In this document: piece after piece, positions 58,614 through 64,000 of the stretch
Numbering within the stretch: the stretch's first letter is position 1
Layout: the number at the start of each line of letters is the position of its first letter
DNA from: Adiantum capillus-veneris
Taxonomy: Eukaryota; Streptophyta; Polypodiopsida; Polypodiales; Pteridaceae
DNA: 64,000 bases
Direction: 5' to 3'
Assembly (NCBI GenBank): GCA_014529385.2
Contig: CM043963.1
Span: forward strand, 106,671,912 to 106,735,911
Program-made: the position numbers and the translations under genes
Notes under the pieces: model-generated
Seen by the model: only the letters and a program-made list of their open reading frames with translations
Told to the model about the DNA's origin: nothing
Database searches by the model: none

Positions 58614-61308
58614 CTTGAAGGAGGATCTGACGAGCAGGAAGGCAGATGTTACTTTTGGGCAGCTTATAGAGATGGTGCCTAAGCTAAAGCGACAGTGGAA
58701 GAGGATGGTTAACCCAATGGAGAAAGAGCCAGAGAGAGGTTCAGTGAAGGTGTTGGCAATGGACGAGCTACCAGACATTTGTCCAATAGTAGATGTGTGG
58801 CATAAAAGGAAAAATTTGGGACAAGGTTATGTGGATGGCGGAGCCCAAATATGCGTCATAGCACACTCATGCGTTGAGAAGATGGGTCTCACAGTGGCTG
58901 GGGTGTCAGGTTTTCGGATCAGATTGGCAAACCATCAAAAAGTAAAATGCTTAGGTGTTGTAAAGAGCTTAGAAGTGGAGGCATATGATGCAAAGGCAGT
59001 GGTTGATTTTCATGTGATGCCAACAGGGTTGGGAGCATATCCTATTATACTGGGCAGACCATGGTTACGTGCAGTGGGAGCTGTTCAAGATTGGCGACAT
59101 GGTACAATTAGCCTCTATGGAAAGACAAGTACCAAGAAGCTTTATAATATGGACACAAGGAAACGATTAGAGGAGCTTTATGAAGATGAGGATGAGTCTA
59201 GTGATGAAGACTCTTCCACGGTGACAGATGAGGATAGTGCTAGCACTACCAGCAGTGATGAGGATGTTGATGTTGCATTTCTTTTGATGGACAAAGAAAT
59301 CCAGGAGATTGGTTTAGTTGCATTTGCGAATGAGGTTGAAGATGAAAGTGAAGGGCCTTATGAAGTGATTGAAGGGCTGATACAAACCAAGGTTGAGTTG
59401 TCCAAGAAGCAGGAATTAATGACGCAAATGATTAGTGGAGACCTCTCAGCTATGGAGAAGGATATATTTTTGCATATGCTGGCTAGTTTTCCTGATTTGT
59501 TCATTACTTCATATGAAGAGATCAGAGGGTTCAAGGGTGAAGAGATGCATATAGAGCTGAAAGAAGGTGCTAAGCCAGTGCGGCAAAGGCTAAGAAGGAT
59601 GGGTCAAGAGCAAATGGAAGCCTTGCGGGTAGAGGTGGACAAGTTATTGAAGGCAGGGTTCATAGTTCCAGTGGAGACCACAGAATGGGTGAGTCCAGTT
59701 GTAGTCAGTCCAAAGAAGGATGGGAAGTGGAGAACTTGTGTGGATTTTAAACCCTTAAACGCAGCCACTAAGAAGAACCCATATCCTCTTCCATTCATCG
59801 ATCAGATCTTGGATTCAGTGGCAGGTTATGAGAGGTATAGTGTGTGTGATGGTTTTTCAGGCTATTTTCAATTGAAGATTGCTCTTAAAGACCGCACAAA
59901 GACAACTTTTATTACGCCATGGGGCTGCTATTGCTACACAGTATTGCCATTTGGGTTGTCAAATGGACCTTCCTTCTATCAAGAGAGAGCCAATTGGGTG
60001 TTGGAACCATTCATTGGTAGTTGTGTTAAAGCTTTTATGGATGACTTCTGTGTCTATAGCAGTAGGGCTGATCACCATGAGAAGCTGCAGATGGTATTGG
60101 CTCGATATGATGAATGTGGAGGACAACTAAATCCAAAGAAATGTTATCTAGCACAGCCAAGGGTGAAGTTATTGGGCCATATGGTGTCAGAAAATGGCAT
60201 TGAGGCTGATCCAGATAAGGTAAAGTCTATTATTCTTCTTCCATCACCTATGAGTACGAAGCAATTGGCAACCTTTATACACAAAGTGAAGTACATGGCA
60301 CGGTTTATTCCATTGTCTTCGCAGCTTCTTTATCCATTACAGCAAGTGGCAAAGCATGATCCATTGCAATGGGATGACAAGTGTGAAGAAGTGTTTCAAG
60401 AGGTGAAAGAGGTGTTAGGGGGGTTGTCAGCCATGCAGGCTCCTGATTGGGAGAAAGTTTTTTATGTAAATCCATCAGTAGGGGATGATGCCATTGGAGC
60501 CATGCTATTGCAAAAGGGGAAGGGCAGCCATTATATGAGGCCAGTGTATTGTGCAAACCGAGTGAAGTTGGTAGCGGAGAGAAAGTTATCGGAAGTAGAG
60601 CTAGTGATGGCCAGTGTAATATTTGCTTGTCGACGATTTCGTCATTACTTGCTACCACGGCCTTTTGTTTTCTTGACGAGTTATGCCTTTTTGCCACAGT
60701 TAATTAATGGTATTAACATGTCAAATGTGGTGAAGAAATGGGTAATTGAGCTGCAAGAGTTTGAGTTCTCTTTTCTAGTGGAAGATAGTACAAGGGCTAC
60801 CCTAGCTGATTTGTTGACCCACAAAGAGAATCCCCTTATTGTTAAGGAAGAGGTGGTGAGAAAGGTAGTTGAAGAAGTTCCACATATCAGCAATGCACAT
60901 GTGTTGTTCTTTGATGGTTCATACAGAAAGAGCCACGATGCAGCTTCAGGGGGTATAGCACTTTATGATCCAGAGGGGAAGCTAGTATGCAAGAGAGGGT
61001 TCAAATTGGATGCGCATAGTAACAATGAGGCTGAATATGCTACATTGGAAGCCGGATTACACATTTGTTTGAAGCATGGGGTTCGAAGGTTGAGCATAAA
61101 AGGTGATGCCTTGTTAGTGGTGAAGCAAGTGTTGGGTGTGTGGAAGAGCAAGAACACCTCATTGAAGGAAATGTGCTTTAGAATTAAAGGCCTGTTAAAA
61201 AAGTTTGAAGCATGGAGCATCAGACACATTGAACGTGCTCTAAATGGAGAGGCACATGAAGCAGCTCAAGGCATGATTGGGGAGCTATTCGTGTTGAGGA
61301 CCAATTAA
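58447..61308 (+). CDS. Tat element pol: protease, RT, RNase H, second RNase H (953 aa)
   Basis: Longest open frame in the window. Protease near residues 125-215 (QGYVDGGAQICVIAHSCVEK; AYPIILGRPWLRAVGA), with DGGA replacing DS/TGA. Acidic Ser/Asp linker near 245-275. RT about 390-600 (VVSPKKDGKWRTCVDFKPLN; active site FMDDFCVYS near 530). Gypsy-type RNase H about 660-800 with the first catalytic Asp apparently Asn (FYVNPSVGDD). Second, archaeal-type RNase H from about 818 (VLFFDGSYRK; NNEAEYATLEAG; IKGDALLVVKQ), last Asp replaced by His. A TAA at 61306 separates it from integrase in the same frame. The true start lies upstream through gag-pol frameshifting, so the first ~50 residues may be out of frame. 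Confidence 0.92.
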   Translation: MGRGPQRIRKEEVPQVLVRRKERAMRRGCQGQEEKRARRKFHVSDFPLRDGQLSYDLKEDLTSRKADVTFGQLIEMVPKLKRQWKRMVNPMEKEPERGSVKVLAMDELPDICPIVDVWHKRKNLGQGYVDGGAQICVIAHSCVEKMGLTVAGVSGFRIRLANHQKVKCLGVVKSLEVEAYDAKAVVDFHVMPTGLGAYPIILGRPWLRAVGAVQDWRHGTISLYGKTSTKKLYNMDTRKRLEELYEDEDESSDEDSSTVTDEDSASTTSSDEDVDVAFLLMDKEIQEIGLVAFANEVEDESEGPYEVIEGLIQTKVELSKKQELMTQMISGDLSAMEKDIFLHMLASFPDLFITSYEEIRGFKGEEMHIELKEGAKPVRQRLRRMGQEQMEALRVEVDKLLKAGFIVPVETTEWVSPVVVSPKKDGKWRTCVDFKPLNAATKKNPYPLPFIDQILDSVAGYERYSVCDGFSGYFQLKIALKDRTKTTFITPWGCYCYTVLPFGLSNGPSFYQERANWVLEPFIGSCVKAFMDDFCVYSSRADHHEKLQMVLARYDECGGQLNPKKCYLAQPRVKLLGHMVSENGIEADPDKVKSIILLPSPMSTKQLATFIHKVKYMARFIPLSSQLLYPLQQVAKHDPLQWDDKCEEVFQEVKEVLGGLSAMQAPDWEKVFYVNPSVGDDAIGAMLLQKGKGSHYMRPVYCANRVKLVAERKLSEVELVMASVIFACRRFRHYLLPRPFVFLTSYAFLPQLINGINMSNVVKKWVIELQEFEFSFLVEDSTRATLADLLTHKENPLIVKEEVVRKVVEEVPHISNAHVLFFDGSYRKSHDAASGGIALYDPEGKLVCKRGFKLDAHSNNEAEYATLEAGLHICLKHGVRRLSIKGDALLVVKQVLGVWKSKNTSLKEMCFRIKGLLKKFEAWSIRHIERALNGEAHEAAQGMIGELFVLRTN

Positions 61309-62595
61309 CCTATTTATCATGGCAGGGAAAGTTTGGCTCAAGAAGAGGAGTTTTTGCTAACAGGAATCATTCCAAAGGAGATTCAGAAGTCTAAGAAGTA
61401 TGGCTTTGTGCGTAGAGCATACAGGTACAAATTGATTGGTGATGTCTTATACATGAAAGGGGCTGATCTCGTGTTGAGACGTGTACCTTGGCGGGAGGAG
61501 CTTTACAGAGTGTTGGAAGAGAATCATGAAGGCGCATGTGGTGGCCATTTTGCTCTAAAGATCACCTTGCATAAGATTTTGCAAGAGGGGTATGTATGGC
61601 CTAGTTTGCACAAGGATGTTCACCATTGGTGTAGGTCTTGCAATAGATGTCAAGCATTTGGGAAGAGAGTGTTGGAGCCAGAGCTACGAAAAACCATTAT
61701 GGCGTTTGATGTGTTTGAAAAGTGGGAGATTGATGCAATAGGCCCGTTACCTATCACAAGCAGGGGCAAAAGCTATATCTTGACGGCAGTGGACTATCTC
61801 TCTAGATGGGCAGAGGCTATAGCAATAAAACAGATCACTGCAAAGGATGTGGCAAAATTTGTGTATGATGAAATATGTTGCAAGTTTGGGGTGCCATTAG
61901 AGCTACTTTCAGATAAGGGGCCAGGATTTAGAGCTAAACTGCTAGACTTCTTATGCACAAAGATGAAGATTAAGCACCAGCATACCACTCCTTATTACCC
62001 GCAGTGTAATGGCTTAAATGAAAGATTCAATGGTGAGTTGGTACAAATTCTTTCTAAAGTGACAGAGCACCAAGGAAAGAATTGGGATTTGGAATTGCCT
62101 AGTGCATTATGGGCTTACCGTACTTCGGTGAAGACAGGTACAGGGTTTACTCCATTTCATTTGGTGTATGGAAAGGAAGCACTATTGCCTGTGGAGGTAG
62201 AGTTGTCTGCGGTCAAGATGTTAGAGAAGTTGCTTGGGTCGCCTAGTGATGCATTCAAAGAGAGGCTCTTGCAGTTACAAGAGGTCCAGTTGGATAGGAT
62301 GAGCGCATTGGAGCATTATGGGCAGATGCAGGATAAGGCTTTGGCAAAGATAAATGAACAGGTCAAAAGTAAGGGTATCAAGAAACATGAGTTGGTTTTG
62401 CGCTACAACAGCAAACTGGACAACACCTTCCAAAAGAAGTTTCAAATTAAGTGGGAAGGCCCTTTCAAGGTAGTGGAGTGTTTCCCGAATGGTACATATC
62501 AGTTGGCTAACTTGGATGGGATTTTACATACGTCAAGGGTAAATGGATTGCGTCTTAAGTTATCATGCCAGGTTGATGATGGTGGAGCAAGATGA
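61309..62595 (+). CDS. Tat element integrase
   Basis: Same frame as pol after the TAA at 61306; no ATG near its start, so it was part of the polyprotein. Zinc domain HEGACGGHFALKITLHKIL and WCRSCNRCQAFG; catalytic core WEIDAIGPLP (Asp), LLSDKGPGFRAKLLDF (Asp), NGLNERFNGELVQILSK (Glu), all three acidic residues present. Then ALWAYRTSVKTGTGFTPFHL, and the C-terminal KFQIKWEGPFKVVECFPNGT with NLDGILHTSRVNGLRLK. No chromodomain, as expected for Tat. Confidence 0.92.
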   Translation, partial: PIYHGRESLAQEEEFLLTGIIPKEIQKSKKYGFVRRAYRYKLIGDVLYMKGADLVLRRVPWREELYRVLEENHEGACGGHFALKITLHKILQEGYVWPSLHKDVHHWCRSCNRCQAFGKRVLEPELRKTIMAFDVFEKWEIDAIGPLPITSRGKSYILTAVDYLSRWAEAIAIKQITAKDVAKFVYDEICCKFGVPLELLSDKGPGFRAKLLDFLCTKMKIKHQHTTPYYPQCNGLNERFNGELVQILSKVTEHQGKNWDLELPSALWAYRTSVKTGTGFTPFHLVYGKEALLPVEVELSAVKMLEKLLGSPSDAFKERLLQLQEVQLDRMSALEHYGQMQDKALAKINEQVKSKGIKKHELVLRYNSKLDNTFQKKFQIKWEGPFKVVECFPNGTYQLANLDGILHTSRVNGLRLKLSCQVDDGGAR

Positions 62596-62695
62596 GTTTT
62601 CTGAAGAGCGAGTGATGTCTGTGAAGGATGAGGAGACCTGTGATGCGGCGAGTCTCATATCTCTCTTTGCTGCTGCTGATCATGAATGATCTAGC

Positions 62696-62717
62696 AGGCT
62701 AGGGGATGGGCAAATTA
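62696..62717 (+). other. Polypurine tract of the Tat element
   Basis: GGCTAGGGGATGGGCAAATT directly precedes the 3' LTR start TGTCAGGAG at 62718. Confidence 0.7.
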
Positions 62718-63117
62718 TGTCAGGAGTTTTTTGGAGCAAGGGATTGCGCATATGTACATATACATGCATGGTGCATCGAATAAAGGATTGCCCATTTTCT
62801 AGAGCCAGGTGGTTATGTGGGGCCCACATGTGTACAGGTAGGACAACATGTACATAGTACATCGATTTTCACTATTACCAGTACCACTGTGTTTTTCTAC
62901 AATAATGAGGAGTTTATAGCGCGTAAAACTTCTCGAGGAAGCTATCCGCGGGCCGACGACATGAGGTTAGCAGGTGCGTCAGATGGCATCGAGTGGCGTC
63001 AGGAGGCCGAACGGGGTCAATATTTGCACGTGGATGAATACAGACACAACGTGGGTGTTTGCTTGTGAGAATTATTCAGAAAGGTCATCATGAGGACCTT
63101 TTTTTGGGGCCACTTCA
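62718..63117 (+). repeat. 3' LTR of the Tat element, truncated at 400 bp
   Basis: Near-identical to 55136-55535, then similarity stops exactly where a new TGTCAC sequence begins. Confidence 0.88.
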
Positions 63118-64000
63118 TGTCACAAAAATACGGAAGCGTAAACTGACGTTTAATTGCACTTCAAATACTCAAGAGAATTAGAGGAAGAGAGAAAACTTGA
63201 CACTCCATTGGGGACCAGAAGATGGGCTGGTCCCCCCCCCATAAAGAGAATATCTTTATTACTAAGGGAGAATCTTTACAAGCACAAGAACGGGGCATAC
63301 GCCCATCCTCTATTCTTTCTTCTGTTCTGTTCTGACTACTGACTGAGAAAGTGTTTCCACTTTCTTTCTGCTTAGGGGATTTCCCATCTTCTGCGAGACT
63401 GGTTGGAAGCTCTCAAAAAGAGAGTCTATCTTCCAAAACAGCTCATCGGAAGCTCTCACAGAGGAGAGTCCATCTTCCGTTATGTGTTGCCTTCATGCTC
63501 ATTCATTCATGCATCGAACACAAAAGAGAAACAAGCAAAATGCACACGCACATGCTTGCTGTAATTTTCTGCACATAACCTGAAATTCTTACCTGTGCAC
63601 ACCCCTATGCCGAAACAGAGGTCTTCTTCGCGATGGAATCGCCCAAACTTGATGTAGACTTAGGATAAGGAGAGAGAAGAGAATTTCTATGGCTGGTCTG
63701 CTGAAAACAGCCCTAATCGAGGTGATTAGGGGCTGAAAACAGAGAATTACAACAGCCGCACTCTACTAAGAGAGCGTCTACGGCAGCTTCTCGCGATGAA
63801 ACTTCACCAGAAGGTGTCTATGACTGTGAGATCCCTTGTTCTTGACAATGGGAGCACAAGGCTACCACATATGTCGCAAGGGACTGCTCTCAAGCTTCAA
63901 TGGAGGGCTCCACCGCGTAGAGCACGCTCACATTAGGGGGGGTAGGTGCACTGCCAGCCCTGAAAATGGGGGAGGGGGGGCTCCTAAATAGCCATCAGGG
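63118..64000 (+). mobile_element. Probable younger LTR element inserted in the Tat LTR (runs off the window)
   Basis: Begins TGTCACAAAAATACGG, an LTR-like start, at the exact point where the Tat LTR breaks. No coding region is seen before the window ends. It contains two tandem hairpin words GGAAGCTCTC...ATCTTCC (63405-63434 and 63448-63477) and GCTGAAAACAG words near 63700-63740, also seen in other LTRs here (for example 48610). Confidence 0.55.

Larger units (their letters stand above)
55136..63117 (+). mobile_element. Tat-lineage Ty3/gypsy retrotransposon
   Basis: The 5' LTR, primer site, leader repeats, gag, protease-RT-RNase H with a second archaeal-type RNase H, integrase, polypurine tract and start of the 3' LTR are all in order. 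A second RNase H after the first is the hallmark of the plant Tat lineage. The two LTRs are almost identical over the shared 400 bp, so it is fairly young, yet gag has a frameshift and stop and pol has one in-frame stop. Confidence 0.9.

Overview
This is nuclear DNA of a land plant. The evidence is the load and type of retroelements: two chromodomain-bearing Ty3/gypsy elements (chromoviruses), a Tat-lineage gypsy element carrying a second plant-type RNase H, a Ty1/copia relic, a Helitron replicase, small hAT and Harbinger elements, and long CT/GT microsatellites. Together with one spliced plant-like gene, this excludes bacteria and animals. A fern or other genome with very large intergenic space is plausible, but that is inference. 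Nearly all long reading frames are decayed transposons, not host genes.

Layout. 0-1.5 kb: microsatellites and a Harbinger-like inverted-repeat element inside tandem ~190 bp repeats. 1.5-8.8 kb: minus-strand chromovirus whose gag carries a duplication with an inverted junction. 8.8-11.3 kb: minus-strand Helitron Rep relic cut by that element. 12.0-12.4 kb: two facing hAT miniature elements with 8 bp target duplications. 13.5-15.8 kb: minus-strand copy of an unrecognised, probably transposon-derived gene; a partial second copy lies at 26.5-27.2 kb. 16.8-20.5 kb: plus-strand gag-protease element with no visible reverse transcriptase. 21.6-22.0 kb: intronless DEAD-box helicase pseudogene. 23.1-26.4 kb: copia relic with a triplicated segment and no reverse transcriptase. 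27-37 kb: gene-poor DNA with microsatellites, a ~75 bp minisatellite and small repeats. 37.3-37.6 kb: the only convincing host gene, the last three coding exons of transcription elongation factor Elf1 on the minus strand, one exon being only 22 nt. 38.8-44.0 kb: non-autonomous LTR element (gag, protease, His/Asp-rich segment, chromodomain-like tail). A truncated second copy of it lies at 45.2-47.7 kb. 47.7-54.6 kb: plus-strand chromovirus with several in-frame stops. 54.6-55.1 kb: G-rich hAT miniature element. 55.1-63.1 kb: near-complete Tat element with both LTRs, the right one cut short at 63117 by what looks like another LTR element running off the window.

Within each retroelement the genes follow the usual plan: gag makes the particle and protease cuts the polyprotein. 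Reverse transcriptase and RNase H copy the RNA, and integrase (with a chromodomain in the chromoviruses) inserts the copy. Every copy here has stops, frameshifts or missing domains, so none looks able to move alone. Nested insertions give a partial order of events, for example chromovirus into Helitron and a younger LTR element into the Tat LTR. No rRNA gene, confident tRNA gene or CRISPR array was seen.
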